Assembly (NCBI GenBank): GCA_900299495.1
Contig: OMKD01000032.1
Location: 1-40,639 of the forward strand
Source of the DNA: Sphingobacteriales bacterium
GTDB lineage: Bacteria > Bacteroidota > Bacteroidia > Chitinophagales > Saprospiraceae
DNA: 40,639 nucleotides
Direction of reading: 5' to 3'
In this document: piece by piece, positions 18,301-27,941 of the stretch
How the letters are laid out: the number at the start of each line of letters is the position of its first letter
Numbering within the stretch: the stretch's first letter is position 1
Notes under the pieces: generated by a model
Seen by the model: the letters and a program-made list of their open reading frames with translations, nothing else
The model's database searches: none
What the model was told of the DNA's origin: nothing
Position numbers and translations under genes: made by a program

Positions 18301-19182
18301 CTAATACAAAGAATCTTCACAGATCTGATTGTAGGTCTCCTTCATTTGATCTGAAAGTAAAAGTGCTATATAGGATTCATTGTTTGCGTATTCGTTAACA
18401 TCTTTTTCAATATCTGAAAACATAAATGAAGCTAAACCATAAGCAGTTGTATAATTTGCGATCATTGAATCCACACAGTCTTTATTCGTATATCCCTTTA
18501 GTTTCAAACCCTCATAATCCAATTGCTCAAATGCCCTACTTCTAAATTCATTTAAGGTTTTATCGGAAGGTTTATGCCAATCAACAATTAGATCTCCATT
18601 CCGTAATCGCGCTGCATATTCTTGTCCAGCTTCGAAAGGCCAACCATTTATTGCAATAAAACCATCCAAATTTTTAGAATAAGAATGAGAACCAAAGGAA
18701 ATGGCAATCGAGTGTTCGTAATTTGAAGACCGATGTATTCTACCATAATGTACTAATTCTTCATATTCAGGTTTTGGTTCTGAATACGCAAGCCAGGGAT
18801 CTACGCCGGTTCGTTCGATATGTACCTTTCTATTAAATCTTACAACTATAGAACAGATAACGACAAAACCGAGTAAAATCAAACCCAAATAAACATTATA
18901 CCTATTTTGGCGTTTACGCCTTAATTGATTCAGAGGAGTATTCGCTTTCTTATCAATCTCGAAGTTGTAGGTAAACTTGAGTCCCTTCCGTTTCATATGA
19001 ATCTTACAGAGTTCTTCATTGATAAAAAATGTATAGCTTTTACTTTGCCTCACATCAAAATCAGTAACCAAAATTGAACCATTACAACTAATCAATACAT
19101 GCCCTTTCATTCTTCCATGAAAAAGTTCTACATGATGCTGTACACCATCTCCTTCCAAATAAATCCACTTAAATCTTGGCAT
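18301..19182 (-). CDS. single-pass membrane protein of unknown function with FAIM-like N-terminal beta domain
   Basis: 293 aa; N-terminal 'FKWIYLEGDGVQHHVELFHGRMKGHVLISCNGS', TM 'VYLGLILLGFVVICSIVV', distal extracytoplasmic region. Confidence 0.6.
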   Translation of the reverse strand: MPRFKWIYLEGDGVQHHVELFHGRMKGHVLISCNGSILVTDFDVRQSKSYTFFINEELCKIHMKRKGLKFTYNFEIDKKANTPLNQLRRKRQNRYNVYLGLILLGFVVICSIVVRFNRKVHIERTGVDPWLAYSEPKPEYEELVHYGRIHRSSNYEHSIAISFGSHSYSKNLDGFIAINGWPFEAGQEYAARLRNGDLIVDWHKPSDKTLNEFRSRAFEQLDYEGLKLKGYTNKDCVDSMIANYTTAYGLASFMFSDIEKDVNEYANNESYIALLLSDQMKETYNQICEDSLY

Positions 19183-19370
19183 TTATCTTCAACTTAGGTT
19201 CTTATCCTTTTAAATTAAATGATTAAAGGCTAATAAAGTAACATTTTCAGGTCAGACTTATGTTGTTAAACAAACACTTTAAAAGCTTTTTAAAATATCT
19301 CGAATTATGAGCTATAACATATAATTTTTAATATATTCTAATATAAAAATATATGTTTTAATTCCTTATC

Positions 19371-21323
19371 ATGAAAACAAGACTAAAATTAACTTCTATT
19401 TTGTTGCTGTTACCCTTTTTGGGATTAATCGCACAGGTAAACTCAAAGATACTTGAGCTAAATAATAAGGGGCAGGAATATCTGCTTGAACACAACTATG
19501 AAAAAGCAATAAAAACCTTCCAAAAAGTATTGGACACTGATAATCAGAATGCAGTGGCCATTAGAAGCCTTGCTTATACTTATGAACTATCTAGTGAATT
19601 CGAACTTTCCGATATAATGTTCACAAAATATATTGATACCTATCCAATGGAATCAAGACTTGTATATTTTGAGGCTGCGAATATAAAATACGTTATTGGA
19701 GAGTATGCAGAAGCCCTTCGCTTACTGAAGTTGTTTGAGAATCTTAAAGACCAACCAAATGCAGAATTTGGAATAGCGATGGAACAGGAGATTGAAAGAG
19801 AGCTACAAGCACAATCAGGTATAGAAAAACTAAGAACCAAGATCGAAATTGCCATCGATATCGTTCAATTTAGCTCCATGAGCGAGGTAAAGAATATCGG
19901 AAGAAATATCAACACACCTGCAGATGAATACTTCCCATACTTAACGAATGACCGATCACTTATTTTTTATACTAGAAGAAAAGACAAATTCAGTGATGAG
20001 GATCTCTTCTTTTCTGAAAAGCTAAACCAATCCTGGACAATAGGTAAATCTGTTGGTTTAGAATTCAATACCAGCAATAATGAAGGGATGTCAACAATAC
20101 TGAGAAATGGTCGTCAACTATTTTTTACAGCCTGTGAGCGACCAAACGTAAAGGGAACCTGTGACATTTGGATGGCAGACCTTAAAGGCCACAAAATCTC
20201 AAATATACAATCCGTTGTTGGTTCGAGTAATTCAGACTATTGGGAATCTCAGGCATCAATTAGTTGTGATGGTGATCGCATTTATTTTGCATCAAACAGA
20301 CCAGGAGGACAAGGAGGTACAGATATTTGGACCAGTTATCTGAAAGAAGATGGTTTATGGTCAGAACCAGAAAACCTTGGGCCTGCAATCAATTCTTCAG
20401 GAGACGAGGAAGCACCATTTATCAGTAATGATTCAAGAACCCTTTTCTTTTCATCTACTGGACATCCCGGATTGGGCGAACAAGATATGTTTTTGAGCAA
20501 AATGGATGAAAAAGGCAAATGGCAAACACCAGTAAACCTTGGTGCACCTATCAATTCTTCGTACAGAGAGCTTGGATTCTATCTCTCCTCAAATGGTACA
20601 ACAGGATACTTTGCGTCAAACAGAGAGCATCCAAAGGCAGCGGGAGGAATGGACATTTATAGTTTTGAACTCCCTAAAGGATTAAATGCTGATCCTGTAA
20701 CCTACCTGGAACTGACAGTGATCGATTCCATCAGTAAAAATCCTCTGTTATGTTCGGTGTTTACAGAAGAAGAAGGCAAACTGCAAACAGATAATAATGG
20801 CCGAATATTTATATGTAGTCCAGCCAATACTTCACTAAACCTAACTATACTGGAACCAGGTTATGATGCATATACTAAAACAATACAAATTCCGGAATGG
20901 GATAACTCATTAATGTACTCCGTTCTAATTCCACTAAAGCCTCAAGGAGGTTATTCTAGCAGTGAGCTATTAAGTTTTACCTCTAATGAAGAAACAGTAG
21001 AAGAAATTGAACACTTCATCTATTTTGGATTTAATAAAAAGAAAATAGATCCTATTGAAAAACAACAATTGAACGATTTCTTGAATACTTTACCCAATAA
21101 AGAAGATCTATTAGAGATTGAGATTAAAGGGTTCTCTGATCAAACAGGAGATGATATATACAATATGAAATTATCGGAAGACAGAGCAAACGAGGTTGCA
21201 GTCTATCTAAAGAACAAAGGATACCGGGTAGACCGGGTATTTATCGAAGGCGGTGGAGAACTTAATGCGGATATCCCTGATAGGGAGAAAAGAAGAGTAG
21301 AAATCAAGATTTATCACAAATAA
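19371..21323 (+). CDS. OmpA-family protein with N-terminal TPR and PD40-like repeats
   Basis: 650 aa; TPR-like helices; 'IYFASNRPGGQGGTDIW', 'LFFSSTGHPGLGEQDMF', 'GYFASNREHPKAAGGMDIYSF'; C-terminal OmpA domain 'IEIKGFSDQTGDDIYNMKLSEDRANEVAVYL'. Confidence 0.92.
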   Translation: MKTRLKLTSILLLLPFLGLIAQVNSKILELNNKGQEYLLEHNYEKAIKTFQKVLDTDNQNAVAIRSLAYTYELSSEFELSDIMFTKYIDTYPMESRLVYFEAANIKYVIGEYAEALRLLKLFENLKDQPNAEFGIAMEQEIERELQAQSGIEKLRTKIEIAIDIVQFSSMSEVKNIGRNINTPADEYFPYLTNDRSLIFYTRRKDKFSDEDLFFSEKLNQSWTIGKSVGLEFNTSNNEGMSTILRNGRQLFFTACERPNVKGTCDIWMADLKGHKISNIQSVVGSSNSDYWESQASISCDGDRIYFASNRPGGQGGTDIWTSYLKEDGLWSEPENLGPAINSSGDEEAPFISNDSRTLFFSSTGHPGLGEQDMFLSKMDEKGKWQTPVNLGAPINSSYRELGFYLSSNGTTGYFASNREHPKAAGGMDIYSFELPKGLNADPVTYLELTVIDSISKNPLLCSVFTEEEGKLQTDNNGRIFICSPANTSLNLTILEPGYDAYTKTIQIPEWDNSLMYSVLIPLKPQGGYSSSELLSFTSNEETVEEIEHFIYFGFNKKKIDPIEKQQLNDFLNTLPNKEDLLEIEIKGFSDQTGDDIYNMKLSEDRANEVAVYLKNKGYRVDRVFIEGGGELNADIPDREKRRVEIKIYHK

Positions 21324-21357
21324 AAAAAGCATCCCAAAATATTGGGATGCTTTTTCT
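21321..21357. terminator. bidirectional Rho-independent terminator
   Basis: aaaaaaaGCATCCCAAaataTTGGGATGCtttttctttt. Confidence 0.9.
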
Positions 21358-21365
21358 TTTCATGA

Positions 21366-22667
21366 TTATCCTCCGAAATCATCAAAGGCAATATTCTCTT
21401 CCGGTACACCTAGTTTATCAAGTGCATCAAAAATTGATTGTGCCATCGCTGGAGGTCCACAGAAGTAATATTCAATTTCTTCTGGCTCCGGGTGATTCTT
21501 AAGATACTGCTCAAATAGAACAGGCATGATATAACCTTGGAATCCGTCACCTTCTGGATCATTGATATCATTCTTTACCGTCCAGTTATCTTCTGGTAAA
21601 GGATTATCTAATGATACGTAGAACTTAAAGTTATCGAACTCGTCTTCAATCTTTCTGAAATCATCGATGTAGAAAAGCTCACGCTTTGTACGTCCACCAT
21701 ACCAGTAAGAAACTTTACGATCCTTAGTTTTTTCCGTGTGGAAAAGGTGGAATAAGTGTGAACGAAGTGGAGCCATACCAGCACCACCACCGATGTAAAC
21801 CATCTCTTTCTTCGTAGGCTTGATAAAGAACTCACCGTAAGGTCCTGAAATAGTTACTTTATCACCTGCCTTACGTGTAAATACGTAAGAAGAACAGATA
21901 CCTGGGTTTACAGGCTTCCATGTATTAGCTGCTCTATCCCATGGTGGAGTAGCGATACGAATATTCAACATGATGATATTTCCTTCTGCAGGGTGGTTAG
22001 CCATTGAATAAGCTCTGAAGATTTCTTCATCGTTCTTCATGGTAAGATCCCACAATTGGAATTTATCCCACTCTGGCTGGAATTCATCAGCAGGCTTACC
22101 CATATCTGGGTGGGAAGTAATATCAATTGTTTTGTAATCACATTCGATAGCAGGTACATCAATCTGAATATAACCTCCTGATTCGAAATCAAGTAGTTCT
22201 CCATCTGGAAGTTTCACTACGAACTCCTTAATAAAAGTAGCTACGTTGTAATTTGAAACAACCTCACATTCCCATTTTTTGATACCAAATATCTCTTCAG
22301 GGATCTGCACTTCCATATCTTCACGAACCTTTACCTGACATGCAAGACGCATACCTTCAGCGGCTTGTTTTCTAGATAAGTGGTTCATCTCCGTTGGAAG
22401 TACTTCACCACCTCCTGCGTGTACATGACACTCACACATCGCACAAGTACCACCTCCACCACAAGCTGATGGTAAGAAAATGTTTTCACCAGATAAAGCA
22501 CCCAAAAGAGTAGCACCTGGCTTAACTAAACGAGGGTTTTCTGTATCACCATTGATGATGATCTTAACTTCACCCTGCGGAACTAATCTTTTTCTTGCAG
22601 CCAACAAACCGGCACTTAATGCTAGAATAACCGCTGAAAAGACAATAACTGCAAATAATATTTCCAT
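21366..22667 (-). CDS. nqrF: Na+-translocating NADH:quinone reductase subunit F
   Basis: 2Fe-2S '[18 protein letters not shown]'; 'YSMANHP', 'ISGPYGEFF', '[18 protein letters not shown]', C-terminal '[10 protein letters not shown]'. Confidence 0.98.
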   Translation of the reverse strand: MEILFAVIVFSAVILALSAGLLAARKRLVPQGEVKIIINGDTENPRLVKPGATLLGALSGENIFLPSACGGGGTCAMCECHVHAGGGEVLPTEMNHLSRKQAAEGMRLACQVKVREDMEVQIPEEIFGIKKWECEVVSNYNVATFIKEFVVKLPDGELLDFESGGYIQIDVPAIECDYKTIDITSHPDMGKPADEFQPEWDKFQLWDLTMKNDEEIFRAYSMANHPAEGNIIMLNIRIATPPWDRAANTWKPVNPGICSSYVFTRKAGDKVTISGPYGEFFIKPTKKEMVYIGGGAGMAPLRSHLFHLFHTEKTKDRKVSYWYGGRTKRELFYIDDFRKIEDEFDNFKFYVSLDNPLPEDNWTVKNDINDPEGDGFQGYIMPVLFEQYLKNHPEPEEIEYYFCGPPAMAQSIFDALDKLGVPEENIAFDDFGG

Positions 22668-22708
22668 CTCGAAAGACTATTTTTTTCTGTTGAAAATTGA
22701 ATTCTTAA

Positions 22709-23317
22709 TTATCCGCCAATAGTAGCTGGATCAATACCTGAAAGGCCTAAGAAAGCAAGTCCCATCAATCCTGTTAACAAAAATGCCATACCTAGACCAC
22801 GAAGTGCAGGTGGTACGTTGGAATATCTTATTTTCTCACGGATAGCTGCAATAAATACAATTGCTAAGAACCATCCGAAACCACCACCTAGACCGAAAGC
22901 AACACTGTCGCCCAAGTTGTACTCTCTTGAGATCATGAATAATGAACCTCCAAGGATAGCACAGTTTACGGTAATAAGAGGAAGGAAGATTCCTAATGAA
23001 TTATATAAAGCAGGAGATACTTTCTCTACAACCATTTCCACTAACTGCACCATAGATGCGATTACAGCAATGAAAAGAATGAATCGAAGGAAAGTCAAAT
23101 CCGTTCCGAATACGTTTGTTGTTTCGTTCAATAGGTACTCGTTGATCATCCAATTGATAGGAATCGTGATACCTAAAACGAAGATTACAGCAAAACCAAG
23201 ACCTACAGCAGTTTTAACTGACTTAGAAACTGCTAGGTAAGAACACATTCCTAAGAAATATGCTAGAACCAGGTTCTCTACGAAGGCTGTTTTTATAAAA
23301 ATATTAACGAAATCCAT
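22709..23317 (-). CDS. nqrE: Na+-translocating NADH:quinone reductase subunit E
   Basis: 202 aa polytopic; 'FVENLVLAYFLGMCSYLAVSKSV', 'LPLITVNCAILGGSLFM'. Confidence 0.97.
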   Translation of the reverse strand: MDFVNIFIKTAFVENLVLAYFLGMCSYLAVSKSVKTAVGLGFAVIFVLGITIPINWMINEYLLNETTNVFGTDLTFLRFILFIAVIASMVQLVEMVVEKVSPALYNSLGIFLPLITVNCAILGGSLFMISREYNLGDSVAFGLGGGFGWFLAIVFIAAIREKIRYSNVPPALRGLGMAFLLTGLMGLAFLGLSGIDPATIGG

Positions 23318-23359
23318 TTTATCTTGATTAATGTATTTTCAAATTTGAGTTTGGCTGAA

Positions 23360-24007
23360 TTAAGAGATATCAATTAGCTCTTTATTTCTGCTTCTCTGTA
23401 TCCAGATGAATACTGCAAGAATAAACATCGCTGCAGCAGGCATCACCATAAGGTTGTTTGCAAAGTATCCTTCAGGAAGAATCTGGAATCCAGCAAGCGT
23501 ACCTTTTCCAAATAGTTCACGGAATACTGCAACAACAATCAGGATAATACCGTATCCGATACCATTACCAAGACCATCAATAAATGATTTCCATGGCTTA
23601 TTACCCATCGCAAATGCTTCCAAACGACCCATTACGATACAGTTTGTAATAATCAAACCGATATAAACAGATAGCTCTTTATATGTTGGGTAATCGAAGT
23701 ATTTCAAGCTCAGCTCAACGATTGTTACCAATGTTGCGATGATAATCAACTGTGCAATCAAACGTACTTCATTTGGAATGATGTTTCTCAATAATGAAGT
23801 AAATAAGTTTGAAAAAGCACATACAAATACCACGGCAACAGTCATAACCAATGAAGGCATTACCAGTGATGTTACTGCAAGTGCAGAACAAACACCAAGT
23901 ACCTGAACTGTAATCGGGTTGTTGTCTAATAAAGGATCTACCAGAAGCTTACGCTCCTTTTTGCCAAATAAAGGCTCCTTTGTTTCTTTAACTTTAGTCT
24001 CTGCCAT
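23360..24007 (-). CDS. nqrD: Na+-translocating NADH:quinone reductase subunit D
   Basis: 215 aa; 'DPLLDNNPITVQVLGVCSALAVT', 'VYIGLIITNCIVMGRLEAFAM'. Confidence 0.97.
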   Translation of the reverse strand: MAETKVKETKEPLFGKKERKLLVDPLLDNNPITVQVLGVCSALAVTSLVMPSLVMTVAVVFVCAFSNLFTSLLRNIIPNEVRLIAQLIIIATLVTIVELSLKYFDYPTYKELSVYIGLIITNCIVMGRLEAFAMGNKPWKSFIDGLGNGIGYGIILIVVAVFRELFGKGTLAGFQILPEGYFANNLMVMPAAAMFILAVFIWIQRSRNKELIDIS

Positions 24008-24053
24008 AACAGATTAAATTTAAACGTTAACAAAAACTGCCGAAAGGGCAAGC

Positions 24054-24779
24054 TTAGTTGCCAGCCTTTAGAGTGGCAAAATATGATTCATATAATTGAA
24101 GTCCGCTCTCCAACATCTTAGTAACACCATCTCCAGTAATCGTAGCACCAGTAATCGCGTCTACCTGATGAGGATTACCTGGAATCGCTCCACCTTTTCT
24201 TACATTTATGGATACAAAGTTTCCTGCATCATCATAAATCTTTTTACCAGTGAACATCGCTACCCAAGCACTGTTATCCTTAATCTCAGCACCAAGACCA
24301 GGAGTCTCAGCAGCGTGATCATAAGAAACTCCTACAATTGTATTGAAGTCATCTTCAAGTGCAATTGATCCCCAAATTTCATCCCAAAGTCCTTTACCAC
24401 GAACTGCAGTAATGTAATAAGACTTATTAGTTGTAGGATTAGCATATACATATAAAGGAAGATTACGATCTTCGATCGCTTTCTTTACCTCTTTTTTCAT
24501 TTTAACCTCTTCAGCGGTTACATCTTCTACTACAGAACCATCAGCCTTAATTACAAACTGCTGAACATTGTTCTCAAAAACTGCCTGTACCTCTTCATCA
24601 GACATTGCATCCAAATCTCCGTCAAGACCTTCAGCCAAAGACTTTAAAATCGCACGTTTGTTAAAAACTTTTTCATTGATCTCCGCTTGCTCAGCAGTTG
24701 CCATTCTGAACCCTGTCAAAAGAAGGGCAACAACCACTGTCATCGAAGCAACGAATAAATATATCTTAGTTGTACTCAC
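24054..24779 (-). CDS. nqrC: Na+-translocating NADH:quinone reductase subunit C
   Basis: 241 aa; FMN-binding domain with flavinylation motif 'DAITGATITGDGV'. Confidence 0.96.
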   Translation of the reverse strand: MSTTKIYLFVASMTVVVALLLTGFRMATAEQAEINEKVFNKRAILKSLAEGLDGDLDAMSDEEVQAVFENNVQQFVIKADGSVVEDVTAEEVKMKKEVKKAIEDRNLPLYVYANPTTNKSYYITAVRGKGLWDEIWGSIALEDDFNTIVGVSYDHAAETPGLGAEIKDNSAWVAMFTGKKIYDDAGNFVSINVRKGGAIPGNPHQVDAITGATITGDGVTKMLESGLQLYESYFATLKAGN

Positions 24780-24812
24780 TTTTATTTTATTTAAGCGTTA
24801 AACTATTTTTAA

Positions 24813-26075
24813 TTAAGCAGCTACCTGAGCTCTTCTTGCTCTGCGCTTCATGTTAGCATCAAGCACGTAGAAATCGATAGTTGGAGCCAATGTATTCATA
24901 AATAGAATTGCAAGCATCCATCCTTCAGGATAAGCTGGGTTGATCACACGAATGATCAATCCTACCATACCAGCCATGAATCCATAGATCCACTTACCTG
25001 TATTGGTAGAAGCAGCTGTTACTGGATCTGTTGCCATAAATGCCATAGCAAATAGGAATGATCCCATGTAGAAGTGGTAGTACCAAGGAATTTCCATGTA
25101 CTCAGTAGCACCCCATCCGTTTAACAACATACCAGTAAGTGCACAACCTAGTGCCATACTCAACATAACTCTCCAGCTTGCAATACCTGTAATAATCAGG
25201 AATAATGCACCGAAGATGATGAAAGGCTTACAAGTTTCACCAATTGATCCTGGGATAAGTCCCCACCACATTTGTGATACTGTAAACTGAGAAGTAACTG
25301 CTTCCCAACCACCGCTTACTGCTAGTGATAATGGCGTAGCACCTGAGAACCCGTCGATGACGACTCCCCCTTCTCCAAAGACGGACCAACCAAATGAGCT
25401 GAACAGATTATCCAACCATCCGTGAACCATTGTATATTCAGTTGAGTATGTGATACCTTCTTTTGCAATACCTGAAATCCAAACATCATCACCTGATATA
25501 GTAGTTGGATATGCAAAGAATACAAATACACGTGCCAATAAAGCAATGTTCCAGATATTCATACCTGTTCCTCCGAATGCTTCCTTTCCTAGTACAACCG
25601 CAAAAATGATTGATAATGAAAGAATCCATAAAGGAAGATCTGGTGGCATAATCAAAGGAATCAAGGCTCCTGTCACCAAATAACCCTCTTCAATAGGATG
25701 CCCTTTCTTAGCTGCGTAGAAGAACTCAATTCCAAGTCCTACAACATGTGCAACAATAAAGATTGGTAACATTTTAATTAAACCGTGAGTTAGTTTTAGG
25801 TGGAAACCATCAAACAAACCCGTAAACTCACCTAGTGCATAAAAATGCTGGTGACCAATATTATAAGTACCAAATAGGTAACAAAGCTGTAAAGCAATTA
25901 CAACGTGTACCATAGTACGCTTAAGATCCATACCATCGCGCAAGTGAACACCGTTCTTAGTGGTCTCATTCGGTGTAAATGCGAATGTGAAAAAGCCGTC
26001 GAATAAGGTGTGTAACATCTTCTTATCCTTAGATGGCTCTATTCTCTTCAAAAACTTTACTAAACCATTGTCCAT
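24813..26075 (-). CDS. nqrB: Na+-translocating NADH:quinone reductase subunit B
   Basis: 420 aa polytopic; FMN attachment motif 'DGFSGATPLSLA'. Confidence 0.97.
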   Translation of the reverse strand: MDNGLVKFLKRIEPSKDKKMLHTLFDGFFTFAFTPNETTKNGVHLRDGMDLKRTMVHVVIALQLCYLFGTYNIGHQHFYALGEFTGLFDGFHLKLTHGLIKMLPIFIVAHVVGLGIEFFYAAKKGHPIEEGYLVTGALIPLIMPPDLPLWILSLSIIFAVVLGKEAFGGTGMNIWNIALLARVFVFFAYPTTISGDDVWISGIAKEGITYSTEYTMVHGWLDNLFSSFGWSVFGEGGVVIDGFSGATPLSLAVSGGWEAVTSQFTVSQMWWGLIPGSIGETCKPFIIFGALFLIITGIASWRVMLSMALGCALTGMLLNGWGATEYMEIPWYYHFYMGSFLFAMAFMATDPVTAASTNTGKWIYGFMAGMVGLIIRVINPAYPEGWMLAILFMNTLAPTIDFYVLDANMKRRARRAQVAA

Positions 26076-26126
26076 TTCAAAAAGATTCGATATTGATTTA
26101 ACTCAATTAATTATTTCAAATGTTGA

Positions 26127-27764
26127 TTACTGCTCTCTAAGCGTATTCAACCCTTCTCTCAGTATACTTTGCACTGGCTGCTTGGAAGTACAAACAAACT
26201 CACAAAGTGCAAGATCCTCCTCAACAACTTCTAAAAGACCTAATCCTTCCATACGCTCATAGTCGTTTACAAGAATTGACTTCAACAAGTGCTGTGGATA
26301 AATATCCATTGGAAGTACCTTTTCATACTGACCAGTAACTACAAATGCTCTGTACTCACCGTGTGTGTTAGTATCTACCTCGAACTTGTGATCTCTAAAT
26401 AGGAAGTTCGGGAAGGTATTTGAAATTGATGGTCTAGGAGTAAGTGGCAATAACCAGCCAAACATCTCATAGTAATCTCCTTCCTTAACAACAGAAATCT
26501 GATCATCAAAAACATTCAGGAATTCTTCTCCTTGCTTTTCTTCACCAGAAAGAACGTCTCCTGAAATATATCTAGGATTATCTGCGCTTACATTGTCTTT
26601 TACAAGATCACCAATATTAGCACCGATGTATGTATTTACATATTTTGGATCGTGAACTGCTCCTGCAACTGCAACAACTCTTGATGCATCGAACTTGGAC
26701 TCAGTTACCATAGAACCAATAGTAGCTACTGCCTGAACATCCAATGTCCAAACTGACTCATTTGCATTGATAGGTGCTGTATGGTGAATCTGGATACCTA
26801 CATTACCCGCAGGGTGTGCTCCGTGGAAATATGTTTTCTCAACACCTTCCGCTTCAACGAATGCTGCAGCCGGAGATTCCTCAGATTTACCGTCAAGACC
26901 TAAATGAACCTTACCAGAAGTAAGTTTTGCCAACACTTTCAAACCTGCTGCAAAAGCTTCCTCTTTCCCTTTGATCACAAAGTTCAAATTTGGAGCCAAT
27001 GGTGCAGAGTCAAATGTTGAAACGAATATGTTAGTCGGAATAATAGCTGGATCAACAACCACGTTGTATGGTCTTTGGCGAATCATACCCAGAGCACCAT
27101 GCTCCATCATGAATGCTAAAAGATCCTCACGGCTGATCTGATCAAGATCTACTGATGGAAGTACTCTGTACTCTTGCGTCTTATCAGCAAGAATCACAAC
27201 CTCTTTGATCGCACGCTTCTCAGCACGATTAACTGCGATTACCTCACCACTTACTGGTGCCACAAACTTAACCTCAGGGTTTTGCTTATCGTAGAAAAGC
27301 TCATCACCTGCTTTTACTGTATCTCCTACCTGAACTACTACCTTTGGAATCGGCTTGATACCAATGTAGTTCGGAGGTTGTACAGCAAACGTGTTTGCTC
27401 TGACCTCAGAATCAATCTTTTCAACTGATTCTCCCTCGATTAAAATGTCGTGACCTTTCTCAAGACGAACAACTGACTCACCATCTAGACGAGCTGGAAG
27501 ACTCTTTTTGAAAATCTCACCTAAAACCGGGAAGATTGAAAAATTACGCCCTGTCTTATCCGCTCCAGTTTTCTTTGCTTCTATTAGAAGTAAATTATCC
27601 GTTAGCTGAAGTAAAACAGCAATTACAACAAATCCCAGTACTCCGATAAGGAGATTCGTGTAGAAATTAGATGCAGATTCAGCACCCTGACCGTACACAA
27701 CACTGGAGAAAATCATCAGGCCTGATACTGTTGAAAGCCTGCTTATTCCGTTTTTCATTGACAA
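26127..27764 (-). CDS. nqrA: Na+-translocating NADH:quinone reductase subunit A with ~97-aa N-terminal membrane extension
   Basis: Core 'VRLEKGHDILIEGESVEKI...' to 'EEDLALCEFVCTSKQPVQSILREGLNTLREQ' matches NqrA. Residues 1-97 carry a signal-like segment plus a TM segment. Confidence 0.95.
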   Translation of the reverse strand: MSMKNGISRLSTVSGLMIFSSVVYGQGAESASNFYTNLLIGVLGFVVIAVLLQLTDNLLLIEAKKTGADKTGRNFSIFPVLGEIFKKSLPARLDGESVVRLEKGHDILIEGESVEKIDSEVRANTFAVQPPNYIGIKPIPKVVVQVGDTVKAGDELFYDKQNPEVKFVAPVSGEVIAVNRAEKRAIKEVVILADKTQEYRVLPSVDLDQISREDLLAFMMEHGALGMIRQRPYNVVVDPAIIPTNIFVSTFDSAPLAPNLNFVIKGKEEAFAAGLKVLAKLTSGKVHLGLDGKSEESPAAAFVEAEGVEKTYFHGAHPAGNVGIQIHHTAPINANESVWTLDVQAVATIGSMVTESKFDASRVVAVAGAVHDPKYVNTYIGANIGDLVKDNVSADNPRYISGDVLSGEEKQGEEFLNVFDDQISVVKEGDYYEMFGWLLPLTPRPSISNTFPNFLFRDHKFEVDTNTHGEYRAFVVTGQYEKVLPMDIYPQHLLKSILVNDYERMEGLGLLEVVEEDLALCEFVCTSKQPVQSILREGLNTLREQ

Positions 27765-27875
27765 AATTTGTATTGTTCAAAAATGTCAGCCCCAAAAGTT
27801 CAGCTTTCAAAGTGTATGAACGCTGAAAAATCAGGCAGAACCACAGAAAACAAAGTTTCTGTTTTTTATTCAGCG

Positions 27876-27883
27876 CAAATATA
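27876..27883 (-). promoter_or_regulatory. candidate -7 box TATATTTG for the nqrABCDEF operon
   Basis: Minus strand TATATTTG (plus CAAATATA), ~112 nt upstream of the nqrA start; no obvious -33 TTG. Confidence 0.45.
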
Positions 27884-27941
27884 AAAAGACTTGGATTATT
27901 ATTAGGTATACCCTTTCATTATCGGTAGGCAAAGACACTAT

